Assembly: GCF_028737315.1 (NCBI RefSeq)
Contig: NZ_JAQZAO010000002.1
Location: 610,909-674,908 of the forward strand
Reading direction: 5' to 3'
DNA: 64,000 bases
Source of the DNA: Actinomycetospora lemnae
Lineage (GTDB): Bacteria > Actinomycetota > Actinomycetes > Mycobacteriales > Pseudonocardiaceae
Part shown: in pieces, positions 9,171 through 19,067 of the stretch
Position numbering within the stretch: position 1 is the stretch's first letter
Layout: every line of letters begins with the position of its first letter
The notes under the pieces: generated by a model
Databases searched by the model: none
What the model saw: the letters and a program-made list of their open reading frames with translations, nothing else
Told to the model about the DNA's origin: nothing
Made by a program: the position numbers and the translations under genes

Positions 9171-12164
9171 GTGGCCACGGTCGACCTGCCCTCCCCGCGC
9201 ACGCGCCCGCAGAGCCCTCCGTCGGGCCCCGAGGAGGCGCTGGCCCGGGACCTCGCCGCGCGGGTCGACGGCGAGGTCCGCTTCGACGCCGGCTCGCGCG
9301 CCGCCTACGCGGTCGACGCCTCGAACTACCGCCAGGTCCCGATCGGCGTCGTCGTCCCGCGCACGATCGACGCCGGCGTCGCCGCGCTCGCGGTGTGCCG
9401 CGAGCACGACGTGCCGGTGCTGTCCCGCGGCGGCGGCACGAGCCTCGCCGGCCAGTGCTGCAACGCCGCGGTGGTGATCGACTGGTCGAAGTACTGCACC
9501 CGGATCGTCTCGGTGGACGAGCAGCAGCGCACCTGCGTCGTCGAGCCCGGCATCAAGCTCGACGACCTCAACGCCGCCCTGCCCGGCCGCCTCATCTACG
9601 GCCCGAAGCCCGCGACGCACGTCAGCTGCACGCTCGGCGGGATGATCGGCAACAACTCCTGCGGATCGACCGCGCAGGTGTTCGGCAAGGTCGCCGACAA
9701 CGTCCGGCGCCTCGAGGTGCTCACCTACGACGGCCTGCGGATGTGGGTGGGGCCGACCTCGGCGGAGGAGTACGCGGCGATCCAGGCCGCCGGCGGGCGC
9801 CGCGCGGAGATCTATCGGGGCCTGCGGGCGATCGCCGAGGACCACGCGCAGCTCGTCGCCGAGCGCTTCCCCGACATCCCGCGGCGCGTCTCGGGCTACA
9901 ACCTCGACGACCTCGTGCCCGGCTCGTCCTTCGACCTCGCCAAGGCGCTGGTCGGGTCGGAGTCGACGCTGGTCACGGTGCTGCACGCCGAGCTCGACCT
10001 CGTCACCGAGGCGCCCGAGACCGCGCTGGTGGTGCTCGGGTTCGACGACGTCGTCGCCGCCGCGCGCTCCGTCGACACGATCCTCCCCCACGCCCCGCAC
10101 TTCCTGGAGTGCATCGACCGCAACATCGTCGAGTTCGAGCGGGCCAAGGGCGTGCACCAGCGGGCGATGGCCGCGATGCCCGCGGGCCACAGCTGGCTGA
10201 TGGCCCAGATGCGCGACGACGACGCCGGCCGGGCCCAGGAACGCGCGCGGGCCCTGGCCGCCGAACTGGAGGGGACCTGCTCCGTCCTCACCGTCACCGA
10301 CCGCGCCGAGCAGGCCGAGCTCTTCGCGATCCGCGAGTCGGCGCTGGCGGTGTCCGCCCGCGATCCGCGCACCGGGATCGACAACTACGAGGGCTGGGAG
10401 GACGCGGCCCTGCCCACCGACCGGCTCGCCGACTACCTGGCCGAGTGGGTCGCGCTCGTCGACGAGTACGGGTTCACCGAGGGCACCGCGATCTACGGGC
10501 ACTTCGGGCACGGCTGCATCCACACGCGCATCCCGTTCGACCTCGGCTCGCCCGCCGGGATCGCGGCCTACCGGTCGTTCATGGAGCGCTCGGCGGACCT
10601 GTGCGTGAAGTACGGCGGGTCGCTCTCGGGCGAGCACGGCGACGGCCAGTCCCGCGGCGAGCTGCTCGAGCGCATGTACGGCCCCGAGCTCGTGCACGCG
10701 TTCGAGTCGGTGAAGGCGGTGTTCGACCCGCGCAACCGGATGAACCCCGGCAAGGTCGTGCACCCCTACCGCCTCGACGAGCACCTGCACGTCGGCGCCG
10801 ACTACGACCCCGCCGACCCGCCGTCGGCGTTCGCCTACCCGTCCGACGACGGCCGCTTCACCCGCGCGATCGAGCGCTGCATCGGCGTGGGGCGCTGCCG
10901 GCGCACCGAGGGCGACGTCATGTGCCCCTCGTACCGGGTCACCGGCGAGGAGCACCACTCCACCCGCGGACGCTCGCGGCTGCTGTGGGAGATGCTGCGC
11001 GGCCACGCCGACTCGCCCATCCACGACGGCTGGCGCTCGACCGAGGTCCGCGACGCCCTCGACCTGTGCCTGGCGTGCAAGGGCTGCCTGTCCGACTGCC
11101 CGGTCAACGTCGACATGGCCACCTACAAGGCCGAGTTCCTGCACCACCATTACGAGGGCCGGCCGTGGCGCCGCCCGCGCTCGCACCTGTCGATGGGCTG
11201 GCTGCCCGCCATCGCCCGCGTCGCGTCGCCGCTGGCACCGCTGGTCAACCGCCTGACGTCGTCCCGGGCCGCGGGCCTGCTCAAGCGCGCCGGCGGCATC
11301 GATGCCCGCCGCACGATCCCGACGTTCGCCACCCCGCGGTTCTCGCACTGGTACCGCGCCCGCGGGCCGTTCCCGCAGGGCGGCACGGCGACGCGCGGCG
11401 AGGTGCTGCTCTGGCCGGACACGTTCACCGAGTTCCTGCACCCGCGGGCCGGCGCCGACGCGGTGCGGGTGCTGGAGGCCGCGGGGTTCCGGGTGCGACT
11501 GCCGGGAGACGTGGCGCAGCGGAGCTCGACCCGGGGAAAGCCGCAGGAGCTGTGCTGCGGGCTGACGTGGGTGACGACGGGCCAGCTCGACGTCGCGAAG
11601 CGCGTGCTCGGGCGGACGCTCGACGCGCTGGCCCCGGCGGTGGGCCAGGGCATGCCGATCGTCGGCCTCGAGCCCAGCTGCACCGCAGTCTTCACCGACG
11701 ACGCCCCGAACCTCCTGCCCGGCCCGCGTGCGGAGGCGATCGCGGCGGCGACGACGACGCTGGGCCGCCTGCTCGCCGAGCGCGCCCCCGACTGGACGCC
11801 GCCCGGGCTCGCCGGCCGCGACGTCATCGTCCAGCAGCACTGCCACCAGCACGCCACCGGTGGCTACGGCGCGGAGACGGCGGTGCTGGCGCGAGCGGGC
11901 GCCGAGGTGGAGGTCCTCGACTCGGGCTGCTGCGGGCTCGCGGGCAACTTCGGGTTCGAGGAGGGGCACTACGAGGTGTCGGTGGCGTGCGGCGAGCAGG
12001 TGCTGCTCCCCCGCGTCCGCGGGGCCGCCGAGGACACCGCGGTGGTCGCCGACGGGTTCTCCTGCCGCACCCAGATCGACCAGCTCACCACCCGCCGCGG
12101 CGACCACCTCGCCTCGCTGCTCGCCTCGGGGCTCCCTCCGGAGGACCTCCCCTGGCCCGGCTGA
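9171..12164 (+). CDS. FAD-binding and Fe-S oxidoreductase, D-2-hydroxyacid dehydrogenase type (YdiJ/Dld-II-like)
   Basis: 997 residues from GTG 9171. The N-terminal half is a FAD_binding_4/FAD-oxidase domain (SRGGGTSLAGQ near 87; SGEHGDGQSRGELLERMYG near 485-503). The middle carries a ferredoxin-like domain with CIGVGRCR near 570 and CLACKGCLSDCP near 632. The C-terminal half has CCG-type cysteines at LCCGLTW near 795 and GCCGLAGNFGFE near 920. The family oxidises D-lactate or D-2-hydroxyglutarate and passes electrons to the respiratory chain; the exact substrate is not decidable here. Residues about 778-788 (PGDVAQRSSTRG), just before the first CCG motif, are a translated copy of the dispersed 30-bp repeat, where homologues as I recall them have a shorter connection. 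Confidence 0.88.
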   Translation: MATVDLPSPRTRPQSPPSGPEEALARDLAARVDGEVRFDAGSRAAYAVDASNYRQVPIGVVVPRTIDAGVAALAVCREHDVPVLSRGGGTSLAGQCCNAAVVIDWSKYCTRIVSVDEQQRTCVVEPGIKLDDLNAALPGRLIYGPKPATHVSCTLGGMIGNNSCGSTAQVFGKVADNVRRLEVLTYDGLRMWVGPTSAEEYAAIQAAGGRRAEIYRGLRAIAEDHAQLVAERFPDIPRRVSGYNLDDLVPGSSFDLAKALVGSESTLVTVLHAELDLVTEAPETALVVLGFDDVVAAARSVDTILPHAPHFLECIDRNIVEFERAKGVHQRAMAAMPAGHSWLMAQMRDDDAGRAQERARALAAELEGTCSVLTVTDRAEQAELFAIRESALAVSARDPRTGIDNYEGWEDAALPTDRLADYLAEWVALVDEYGFTEGTAIYGHFGHGCIHTRIPFDLGSPAGIAAYRSFMERSADLCVKYGGSLSGEHGDGQSRGELLERMYGPELVHAFESVKAVFDPRNRMNPGKVVHPYRLDEHLHVGADYDPADPPSAFAYPSDDGRFTRAIERCIGVGRCRRTEGDVMCPSYRVTGEEHHSTRGRSRLLWEMLRGHADSPIHDGWRSTEVRDALDLCLACKGCLSDCPVNVDMATYKAEFLHHHYEGRPWRRPRSHLSMGWLPAIARVASPLAPLVNRLTSSRAAGLLKRAGGIDARRTIPTFATPRFSHWYRARGPFPQGGTATRGEVLLWPDTFTEFLHPRAGADAVRVLEAAGFRVRLPGDVAQRSSTRGKPQELCCGLTWVTTGQLDVAKRVLGRTLDALAPAVGQGMPIVGLEPSCTAVFTDDAPNLLPGPRAEAIAAATTTLGRLLAERAPDWTPPGLAGRDVIVQQHCHQHATGGYGAETAVLARAGAEVEVLDSGCCGLAGNFGFEEGHYEVSVACGEQVLLPRVRGAAEDTAVVADGFSCRTQIDQLTTRRGDHLASLLASGLPPEDLPWPG
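11502..11531 (+). repeat. Dispersed 30-bp repeat, copy A (in frame in the FAD/Fe-S oxidase)
   Basis: Contains the shared core GCAGCGGAGCTCGACC preceded by CCGGGAGAC. It is translated as PGDVAQRSSTRG inside the oxidase. See the finding on this element for all five copies. Confidence 0.75.
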
Positions 12165-12247
12165 GCGGCCGGACGGAGCCTGGCGGGCGTCCCCGGCACC
12201 CGCGACGATGACGTCGGGGACCGTGTCACGCACCACGGGGGGCGACG

Positions 12248-12553
12248 ATGGCGATCGCGGTGGAGACCACCTTCCACGGGGTCTCGCTGACCACGTACGA
12301 CGACCTGCTCCGGCGTCTGGAGTTCCGCCGCGGCGGCGACTCCGAACCCGGCTGCCTGTTCCACTACACGGTCCCGACCGACGACGGGTTCCGCGGCGTG
12401 GACGTGTGGGAGTCGGCCGAGGCGTTCGACCGGTTCGTCGGTGGGCGGCTCGCCCCGGTCCTCGAGCACCTCGGGATCGACCGCCCCGAGGTCACGATGG
12501 CCGAGGTCCACAACTACCTGATCGCCCCGCCGGACCGCCGCGACCCTTCGTGA
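12248..12553 (+). CDS. Small ABM-like (dimeric alpha-beta barrel) protein
   Basis: 101 residues, ATG 12248 with a G-rich ribosome site just upstream. The sequence has the pattern of the antibiotic-biosynthesis-monooxygenase-like fold: a short strand, then GCLFHYTVPTDDGFRGVDVWESAEAFDRFV, then a C-terminal EVHNYLIAP strand. Such stand-alone proteins are common in actinobacteria and mostly uncharacterised. Its TGA stop is built into the left foot of the 12550-12589 hairpin and it is convergent with the aminotransferase gene. Confidence 0.7.
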   Translation: MAIAVETTFHGVSLTTYDDLLRRLEFRRGGDSEPGCLFHYTVPTDDGFRGVDVWESAEAFDRFVGGRLAPVLEHLGIDRPEVTMAEVHNYLIAPPDRRDPS

Positions 12554-12589
12554 GCGATCTTCGGTGCTGTAGCACCGAAGATCGCTCAC
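12550..12589. terminator. Perfect 18-bp hairpin between convergent genes, containing both stop codons
   Basis: Left arm GTGAGCGATCTTCGGTGC, loop TGTA, right arm GCACCGAAGATCGCTCAC. The TGA of the small ABM-like gene (12551-12553) and the TGA of the aminotransferase gene (complement of 12586-12588) are the symmetric feet of the stem. It is a bidirectional terminator without a T-tract. Confidence 0.85.
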
Positions 12590-13770
12590 ATGAGTCGGAC
12601 GGCGGCATCGATGCGGTCCAGGGCCTCGGCGAGGACGGGGCGGGCCATGGCGATGTTGAGCCGCATGCCGCCGCGGCCGGCCTCGCCGCACGCCGCGCCG
12701 TCGGTCATGACCACGCCCGCCTCGCGGGTGAAGAACGCCGACGGGGGCTCGTCCAGCCCCAGCCCGCGGGCGTCGAGCCACGCCAGGTAGGTGCCGTCGG
12801 GGACCGTCACGTCGATGCCGGGCAGGTCGGCCGCGGCGAGCAGGGCGCGGTTCCCGTCGAGGTAGGCGAGCACGTCGTCGAGCCAGCCGCGCGCGTCGCG
12901 GTACGCCGCGGTCGTCGCCAGCACGCCGGGGGTCGCGGTGCCGTGCTCGGCGAGGTAGCCGGTCGCCGTCCAGTGCTCGGCGTCGGCGGCGTCGGACAGG
13001 ATGACCTGCCCGCACTTCAGCCCCGGGGTGTTCCACGCCTTCGACGCCGAGGTCGCGGTGATCGTGTGCCCCGCGGCCGCGGCGGACGTCGTCGCGTAGG
13101 GCCGGTGGCGCGCGCCCGAGAACGTCAGCGGCGCGTGGATCTCGTCGGCGAACACCCGCGCCCCGTGCCGCTCGACGACCTCGGCCACCGCGGCGAGCTC
13201 GTCGGCGTCGAACACCCGCCCGGTCGGGTTGTGCGGGTTCGTCAGCACCAGCAGGCCCGCCCCGTCGGCGAAACCGCGGTCGATCGCGTCGAGGTCGAGC
13301 ACCAACCGCCCGCCGGACCGCGCCATCGGCACCTGCACGAGCGGCCGGTCGAGCATCGCCGGCACCGTGAGGAACGGCATGTACGCCGGGGTCGGCAGCA
13401 GGATCGCGCTGCCCGGGCGCGTGAAGTGCCGGACCGTCGCCGTAAACGCGGTCAGCACGTCGGGCACCGGGCGCACCCACGCGGGGTCTGGCGTCCACCC
13501 GAACCGGTCGCCCCAGAACGCCGAGGTCGCGGCCGCCATGTCGGCCACCCAGTCGTCGGGCAGGTAGCCGAACCGCGACCCGTCGGCGCTCGCCCGCACC
13601 GCGTCCGCCACCGCGTCGGCCACCGGGTAGTCCATCTCGGCGACGAACGCCCCGATCAGGCCCGACCGACCGTGCCCGTGCCACTCCCCCGGCGTCGACC
13701 ACTTCCACGACCCGCCGGCCCGCATGTGCTCGGCGGTGAGGGCGTCGAACCGGTGCGCCGTGTCCGTCAC
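12586..13770 (-). CDS. PatB/MalY-type PLP-dependent aminotransferase / C-S lyase
   Basis: 394 residues, fold-type I PLP enzyme. The lysine that binds PLP is in TSASKAWNTPGLKCG near 235-240; NPHNPTGRVFD, FADEIHAPL and the C-terminal MRLNIA arginine are also present. The SKAWN...G pattern and overall length fit the MalY/PatB class, whose members are cystathionine beta-lyases or maltose-regulon modulators; cystathionine/cysteine C-S lyase is the likelier role. The GTG start at 13770 lies one base after the stop of pyk, so translation is probably coupled to pyruvate kinase, an unusual pairing. It ends in the shared hairpin. Confidence 0.85.
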   Translation of the reverse strand: MTDTAHRFDALTAEHMRAGGSWKWSTPGEWHGHGRSGLIGAFVAEMDYPVADAVADAVRASADGSRFGYLPDDWVADMAAATSAFWGDRFGWTPDPAWVRPVPDVLTAFTATVRHFTRPGSAILLPTPAYMPFLTVPAMLDRPLVQVPMARSGGRLVLDLDAIDRGFADGAGLLVLTNPHNPTGRVFDADELAAVAEVVERHGARVFADEIHAPLTFSGARHRPYATTSAAAAGHTITATSASKAWNTPGLKCGQVILSDAADAEHWTATGYLAEHGTATPGVLATTAAYRDARGWLDDVLAYLDGNRALLAAADLPGIDVTVPDGTYLAWLDARGLGLDEPPSAFFTREAGVVMTDGAACGEAGRGGMRLNIAMARPVLAEALDRIDAAVRLM

Positions 13771-13771
13771 C

Positions 13772-15190
13772 TCAGCGACTGTCCTCGCCGATCTTGTGCA
13801 CGCGCAGCAGGTTGGTCTTGCCGACCGTGCCGGGTGGCGAGCCGGAGACGATGACGACGAGCTCGCCCGCCGCGAAGCGCCCGATCTCCAGGAGGCACGC
13901 GTCGACCTGGCGGATCATCGCGTCGGTGGTGTCGGCCCAGTCCACGAGGAACGTCTCCACCCCCCAGCTCAGCGAGAGCTGGCTGCGGACCTCGGGGATC
14001 GGGGTGAACGCCAGCACCGGCAGGCGGGTGTGCAGCCGCGCGAGGCGGCGCACCGTGTCGCCGGTGCGCGTGAACGCCACCAGCGCGCGGGCGTTGAGCC
14101 GCTCCCCGATGTCGCGCGCCGCCGTGGTCACCACGCCCCGCTGGGTGCGCGGCACGTGCTGGATCGGCGGCACCGACGCCGGCCCGACCTCGACCGCCGC
14201 GACGATGCGGGCCATCGTCGACACCGTCTCGATCGGGTAGGAGCCGACGCTCGTCTCGCCGGAGAGCATCACCGCGTCGGCGCCGTCGAGCACCGCGTTG
14301 GCGACGTCGGACGCCTCGGCGCGCGTCGGCCGGAAGTTGTGGATCATCGACTCGAGCATCTGGGTGGCGACAACCACCGGCTTGGCGTTCTCGCGTGCGA
14401 TCTGCACCGCGCGCTTCTGCACCAGCGGGACGTCCTCCAGCGCCAGCTCGACGCCCAGGTCGCCGCGGGCGACCATGATCGCGTCGAAGGCCAGCACGAT
14501 CGCCTCGAGCGCGTCGACGGCCTCGGGCTTCTCCAGCTTGGCGATCACCGGCAGGCGGGCGCCGTACTCGTCCATGATCTTGTGGACCAGCTCGGCGTCG
14601 GCGGGCGAGCGCACGAACGACAGCGCGATCATGTCGACGCGCAGCCCGAGCGCGAAGCGCAGGTCGGCCTCGTCCTTGTCGCTCATCGCCGGCACGGACA
14701 CCGCGGTGTTGGGCAGCGAGATGCCCTTGTGGTCGGAGACCTTGCCGCCCTCGACCACGCGGGCGACGACGTCGCGACCCTCCACCGCGGTGACCTCGAG
14801 GGCCACGTTGCCGTCGTCGACCAGCAGGGACTCGCCGACGCGGCAGTCGTCGGCGAGGCCGGAGTAGGTGGTGGAGACCCGGTCGTGGGTGCCCTCGACG
14901 TCCTCGGTGGTGATGCGCACCGTCTCGCCGGTCGCCCACATCTGCGGGCCGTCGGCGAACGTCCCCAGCCGGATCTTCGGGCCCTGGAGGTCGGCGAGGA
15001 TGCCGACCGCGCGGCCCTCGGCGTCCGCCGCCTCGCGGACGAGCCGGTAGATGCGTTCGTGCTCGGCGTGCGTGCCGTGGCTGAAGTTGAGCCGGGCCAC
15101 GTCCATCCCGGCGCGGACGAGGTCGCGGATGGCCTCCGGGGTGGAGGTCGCGGGCCCCAGCGTGCACACGATCTTGGCTCGTCGGCTCAC
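13772..15190 (-). CDS. pyk: Pyruvate kinase
   Basis: Converts phosphoenolpyruvate and ADP to pyruvate and ATP. The product has 472 residues, the normal length. Motifs include KIVCTLGPAT, MDVARLNFSHGTH, DLQGPKIRLG, the catalytic MVARGDLGVE, and ATQMLESMIHNFRPTRAEA followed by DAVMLSGET. It starts with GTG at 15190. A TAGCAT hexamer lies on the coding strand at 15202-15197, close enough that the transcript may begin at or next to the start codon. The aminotransferase gene follows directly. It diverges from the AI-2E-type permease gene. Confidence 0.95.
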   Translation of the reverse strand: MSRRAKIVCTLGPATSTPEAIRDLVRAGMDVARLNFSHGTHAEHERIYRLVREAADAEGRAVGILADLQGPKIRLGTFADGPQMWATGETVRITTEDVEGTHDRVSTTYSGLADDCRVGESLLVDDGNVALEVTAVEGRDVVARVVEGGKVSDHKGISLPNTAVSVPAMSDKDEADLRFALGLRVDMIALSFVRSPADAELVHKIMDEYGARLPVIAKLEKPEAVDALEAIVLAFDAIMVARGDLGVELALEDVPLVQKRAVQIARENAKPVVVATQMLESMIHNFRPTRAEASDVANAVLDGADAVMLSGETSVGSYPIETVSTMARIVAAVEVGPASVPPIQHVPRTQRGVVTTAARDIGERLNARALVAFTRTGDTVRRLARLHTRLPVLAFTPIPEVRSQLSLSWGVETFLVDWADTTDAMIRQVDACLLEIGRFAAGELVVIVSGSPPGTVGKTNLLRVHKIGEDSR

Positions 15191-15196
15191 GGTCCC

Positions 15197-15202
15197 ATGC
15201 TA
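15197..15202 (-). promoter_or_regulatory. Candidate -10 hexamer for pyk (leaderless)
   Basis: TAGCAT on the coding strand, 6 bp before the GTG of pyk. A start site 6-7 bases downstream would coincide with the first codon, giving a leaderless mRNA. No good -35 is seen. Confidence 0.35.
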
Positions 15203-15277
15203 GCCAGCACTGCACCGATCCAGCAGCGCTCCGGCGGACCCGGAGCCGACGGGCGGGCGTCCGACTACGGTGAGCCG

Positions 15278-16603
15278 ATGAGCGCGGCGGCGGATCCCCC
15301 GGGTCCCGACGACCCGGGACCCGCCGTCGCCGCGGGCCCGCCACGCGACATCGGCGACCTCCCCGGCGGTGTCACCGGCGGCAGCACCGTCGACCGCGGA
15401 CCGTCTCCTGTCGTGACCCCGGCGCGGCGCTGGGAGGTCCCGGTCGCCCTGGAGATCGCCAGCGGCCTGGCCTGGCGGGTGCTGCTGCTCGCTGCGGCGG
15501 GCTACGCGGTCCTCTACGTCATGGGCCTGCTGCAGGCGGTGCTCATCCCGGTGGTGCTCGCGGTCATCGCCGCCTCCCTGCTCGCGCCGGAGGCGCACGC
15601 GCTGTCGCGGCGCTTCGGTCCCGTGCCGCACGCGCTCGCGACGGCGCTGGTCCTCTTCGCCGGCATCGCGATCGTCGGCGGCGTCTTCTACGGCGTCGTG
15701 CTCGCCTTCATCTCCGGCCTGCCCGACCTCACGACCCAGCTCACCGCGAGCCTCACCGGCATCCAGCAGTGGCTGCGCACTGGACCGCTCGGGCTCAACA
15801 ACGAGCAGTTCACGGCGATCGGCAACCAGGCCATCGCCTACCTCCAGTCCAGCCAGGCGACGCTCGCCACCAGCGCGCTCGGCGCCGTCGGCACGGTCGG
15901 CGAGCTGTTCACCGAGATGCTGCTGACGCTGTTCACGCTGATCTTCCTCGTCTACGACGGCGGCATCGTCTGGCGCTTCGTGCTGTCCGGGGTCCCGAAG
16001 GCGGCGCGCGACCGGGCCGACGTCGCCGGCCGCCGCGCCTTCGCCTCCCTCGTCGGCTACACCCGGGCGACGGTCCTCGTCGCGGCCGCCGACGCGATCA
16101 CCGCCGGCGTCGGCCTCTGGCTCATCGGGGTGCCCCTGGCCGTCCCCCTCGCCGCGCTGATCTTCTTCGGCGCCTTCGTCCCGACCCTCGGCGCCGTCGT
16201 CACCGGTGTCGTCGCGGTGCTCGTCGCCCTGGTCAGCGGTGGGCTGACCGACGCCCTGCTCGTCGTCCTGCTGCTGCTGCTCGTGCAGAACATCGAGGGC
16301 TACATCCTCCAGCCCCTCCTGCTCGGGCGGTCGATCAAGCTGCACCCGCTCGCCGTCGTGCTGCCGATCGCGTGCGGCCTGGTCCTCGCCGGCATCCCCG
16401 GCGCGCTGCTCGCGGTGCCGCTGGTGACGGTGCTCGACTCCGGCATCCGCTCGCTGGTCCGGCCCTCGGACGGCGAGGTCGACCCGGCGACGGTCAACCC
16501 GCTCGACCCGCACTCGGCCCGCCCCGAGTGGCTCGCGACCGGGTCCTCGCCCTCGCGGCTGCGGGGACGCCTCTCCGGCCTCATCCGCCGACGCACCTCC
16601 TGA
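15278..16603 (+). CDS. AI-2E family transporter (TqsA/PerM-like permease)
   Basis: 441 residues, integral membrane. After a Pro/Gly-rich cytoplasmic N-terminus (about 60 residues) there are paired hydrophobic segments, a soluble central region (PDLTTQLTASLTGIQQWLRT) and a C-terminal group of spans. That group includes IFFGAFVPTLGAVVTG and VQNIEGYILQPLLLGRSIKLHPLAV, the latter a hallmark of the AI-2E/UPF0118 family. Substrates of actinobacterial members are unknown; autoinducer export and ion antiport are both reported in the family. ATG 15278 was chosen because upstream in-frame codons run through the opposite-strand pyk gene. It is convergent with rel, 16 bp apart. Confidence 0.88.
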   Translation: MSAAADPPGPDDPGPAVAAGPPRDIGDLPGGVTGGSTVDRGPSPVVTPARRWEVPVALEIASGLAWRVLLLAAAGYAVLYVMGLLQAVLIPVVLAVIAASLLAPEAHALSRRFGPVPHALATALVLFAGIAIVGGVFYGVVLAFISGLPDLTTQLTASLTGIQQWLRTGPLGLNNEQFTAIGNQAIAYLQSSQATLATSALGAVGTVGELFTEMLLTLFTLIFLVYDGGIVWRFVLSGVPKAARDRADVAGRRAFASLVGYTRATVLVAAADAITAGVGLWLIGVPLAVPLAALIFFGAFVPTLGAVVTGVVAVLVALVSGGLTDALLVVLLLLLVQNIEGYILQPLLLGRSIKLHPLAVVLPIACGLVLAGIPGALLAVPLVTVLDSGIRSLVRPSDGEVDPATVNPLDPHSARPEWLATGSSPSRLRGRLSGLIRRRTS

Positions 16604-16619
16604 GTCGCCGGCGGGACCC

Positions 16620-19067
16620 TCAGCTCGCCGAGGTCACGCGGTAGACGTCGTAGACGCCCTCGACGTTGCGGACGGCCTTGAGCACGTGCCCGAGGTGCTT
16701 GGGGTCGCCCATCTCGAACGAGAAGCGGCTGACCGCCACGCGGTCGCGGGACGTGGTCACCGACGCCGAGAGGATGTTGACCTTCTCGTCGGCGAGGACC
16801 TTGGTGATGTCGGAGAGCAGGCGGTGCCGGTCGAGCGCCTCGGCCTGGATCGCGACGAGGAACAGCGCGCTCGAGGACGACGCCCAGTGGACGTTGACCA
16901 GCCGCTCGGGCTCGCTGCGCAGCTCGTCGGCGTTGGTGCAGTCGGTGCGGTGGACGCTGACCCCGCCGCCGCGGGTGACGAAGCCGAGGATGCCGTCGCC
17001 CGGGACCGGCGTGCAGCACCGCGCGAGCTTGATCCAGACGTCGGAGGAGTCGTCGGCGTCCTCCATGTCGTCGATGACGACGCCGACGTCGCCGGTCCCG
17101 CGGCGGCGCTGGACGGTCGAGGGCGTCGCGCGGTCGGCGAGCTCCTCCTCGTTCTGCTCCACCCCGCCGAGCAGGGCGACGAGGCGCTGCACGACGTGGC
17201 GGGCCGAGACGTGGTGCTCGCCGACGGCGGCGTACAGGGACGAGACGTCCTGGTAGCGCAGCTCGTGGGCCAGCGCGGTCATCGAGTCGGCGGAGACGAG
17301 GCGCTGCAGCGGCAGGCCGGTGCGCCGCGCCTCGCGCGTGATCGCCTCCTTGCCGCCCTCGATCGCCTCCTCGCGGCGCTCCTTGGCGAACCACTGCTTG
17401 ATCTTCTGCTTGGCCCGCGGCGAGGCGACGAACGACAGCCAGTCGCGCGACGGCCCGGCGCCCTCGGCCTTCGAGGTGAAGATCTCGACGACCTCGCCGT
17501 TCTCGAGCTCGCGCTCGAGCGCGACGAGGCGGCCGTTGACGCGGCTGCCGATGCACTTGTTGCCGACCTCGGTGTGCACGGCGTAGGCGAAGTCGACCGG
17601 CGTCGACCCGCTGGGCAGCGTGATGACGTCGCCCTTGGGCGTGAAGACGAAGATCTCGCGGGTCGCGAGGTCGTAGCGCAGGGACTCGAGGAACTCGCCG
17701 GGGTCCGCGGCCTCGCGCTGCCAGTCGAGCAGCTGGCGCATCCAGGCCATCTCGTCGAGCTCGAGGGTGCCGTCCCCGGCCGAGCCGTTCTTGTGCGCGC
17801 CCTTGGTCTCCTTGTACCGCCAGTGCGCGGCGATGCCGTACTCGGCGGTGCGGTGCATCTCGTGGGTGCGGATCTGCACCTCGAGCGGCTGCCCGTCCGG
17901 CCCGATCACCGTGGTGTGCAGCGACTGGTAGACGCCGAAGCGCGGCTGGGCGATGTAGTCCTTGAACCGCCCGGGCATCGGCTGCCACAGCGCGTGGACC
18001 ATGCCCATCGCGGCGTAGCAGTCGCGGACGTCCTCGACGAGCACCCGCACGCCCACCAGGTCGTGGATGTCGTCGAAGTCCTTCCCCTTGACGATCATCT
18101 TCTGGTAGATCGAGTAGTAGTGCTTCGGTCGGCCGAGCACCTCGGCCTTCACCCGCGCCTCGGTGAGCTGCCCGGAGACCTCGTCGATCACCGTGCGCAG
18201 GTAGGTGTCGCGGCTCGGCGCGCGGTCGGCCACCAGGCGCACGATCTCGTCGTAGCGCTTGGGGTGCAGGATCGCGAACGCGAGGTCCTCGAGCTCCCAC
18301 TTGACCGTCGACATCCCCAGCCGGTGGGCCAGGGGCGCGAGCACCTCGAGGGTCTCGCGGGCCTTCTTGGCCTGCTTCTCGGGCTTGAGGAAGCGCATCG
18401 TGCGCATGTTGTGCAGCCGGTCGGCCAGCTTGATGACGAGCACGCGCGGGTCGCGCGCCATCGCCACGACCATCTTGCGGATCGTCTCGGCCTCGGCGGC
18501 CGCGCCGAGCTGGACCTTGTCGAGCTTGGTGACGCCGTCGACGAGGTGGGCCACCTCGGCGCCGAAGTCCGCCGAGAGCTTGTCCAGCGAGTAGTCGGTG
18601 TCCTCGACGGTGTCGTGCAGCAGGGCCGCGACCAGCGTCGTCGTGTCCATCCCGAGCTCGCCGAGGATGGTGGCGACGGCCAGCGGGTGGGTGATGTAGG
18701 GGTCCCCGCTCTTGCGCATCTGGCCGTCGTGGAAGCGCTCGGCCGTGTCGTAGGCGCGCTGCAGCGTGGCCATGTCCGCCGACGGGTGCAGCTCGCGGTG
18801 CACCGCGGCCAGCGGCTCGAGCACCGGCTTGACCGCGCCGGAGCGCTGGGCGGTGATGCGCCGCGCGATGCGGGCGCGGACGCGGCGGGTGGCCGACGGC
18901 GGGCGCGTGGGGCTGATCGGCCGCGCGGGCGAGAGGCCGGCGGCGTCGAGGACGGCGTCCTCGGAGGCGGAGGACACGTCGGCGGGACCGGAGCCGGTGC
19001 TCGTGGCGGGTGGGGAGCCCGGCCCGGTGGACAGCGGCGTGCCCGCGGCGTCGACGTCCTGGCTCAC
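16620..19067 (-). CDS. rel: Bifunctional (p)ppGpp synthetase/hydrolase
   Basis: Makes and degrades the stringent-response alarmone (p)ppGpp. The product has 815 residues from GTG 19067, chosen for the GAGGGG seven bases upstream. An HD hydrolase domain ([10 protein letters not shown] near 150; [11 protein letters not shown]) precedes the synthetase domain, whose [10 protein letters not shown] near 367 is the RxKD form typical of bifunctional Rel rather than RelA. A TGS domain (about 462-535, [20 protein letters not shown]) and a C-terminal ACT domain follow, so both catalytic halves look intact. It ends the backbone run yajC-secD-secF-apt-rel. The 295-bp gap to apt contains a possible -10 (GATACCCT near 19137), so rel may have its own promoter. 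Confidence 0.96.
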   Translation of the reverse strand: MSQDVDAAGTPLSTGPGSPPATSTGSGPADVSSASEDAVLDAAGLSPARPISPTRPPSATRRVRARIARRITAQRSGAVKPVLEPLAAVHRELHPSADMATLQRAYDTAERFHDGQMRKSGDPYITHPLAVATILGELGMDTTTLVAALLHDTVEDTDYSLDKLSADFGAEVAHLVDGVTKLDKVQLGAAAEAETIRKMVVAMARDPRVLVIKLADRLHNMRTMRFLKPEKQAKKARETLEVLAPLAHRLGMSTVKWELEDLAFAILHPKRYDEIVRLVADRAPSRDTYLRTVIDEVSGQLTEARVKAEVLGRPKHYYSIYQKMIVKGKDFDDIHDLVGVRVLVEDVRDCYAAMGMVHALWQPMPGRFKDYIAQPRFGVYQSLHTTVIGPDGQPLEVQIRTHEMHRTAEYGIAAHWRYKETKGAHKNGSAGDGTLELDEMAWMRQLLDWQREAADPGEFLESLRYDLATREIFVFTPKGDVITLPSGSTPVDFAYAVHTEVGNKCIGSRVNGRLVALERELENGEVVEIFTSKAEGAGPSRDWLSFVASPRAKQKIKQWFAKERREEAIEGGKEAITREARRTGLPLQRLVSADSMTALAHELRYQDVSSLYAAVGEHHVSARHVVQRLVALLGGVEQNEEELADRATPSTVQRRRGTGDVGVVIDDMEDADDSSDVWIKLARCCTPVPGDGILGFVTRGGGVSVHRTDCTNADELRSEPERLVNVHWASSSSALFLVAIQAEALDRHRLLSDITKVLADEKVNILSASVTTSRDRVAVSRFSFEMGDPKHLGHVLKAVRNVEGVYDVYRVTSAS

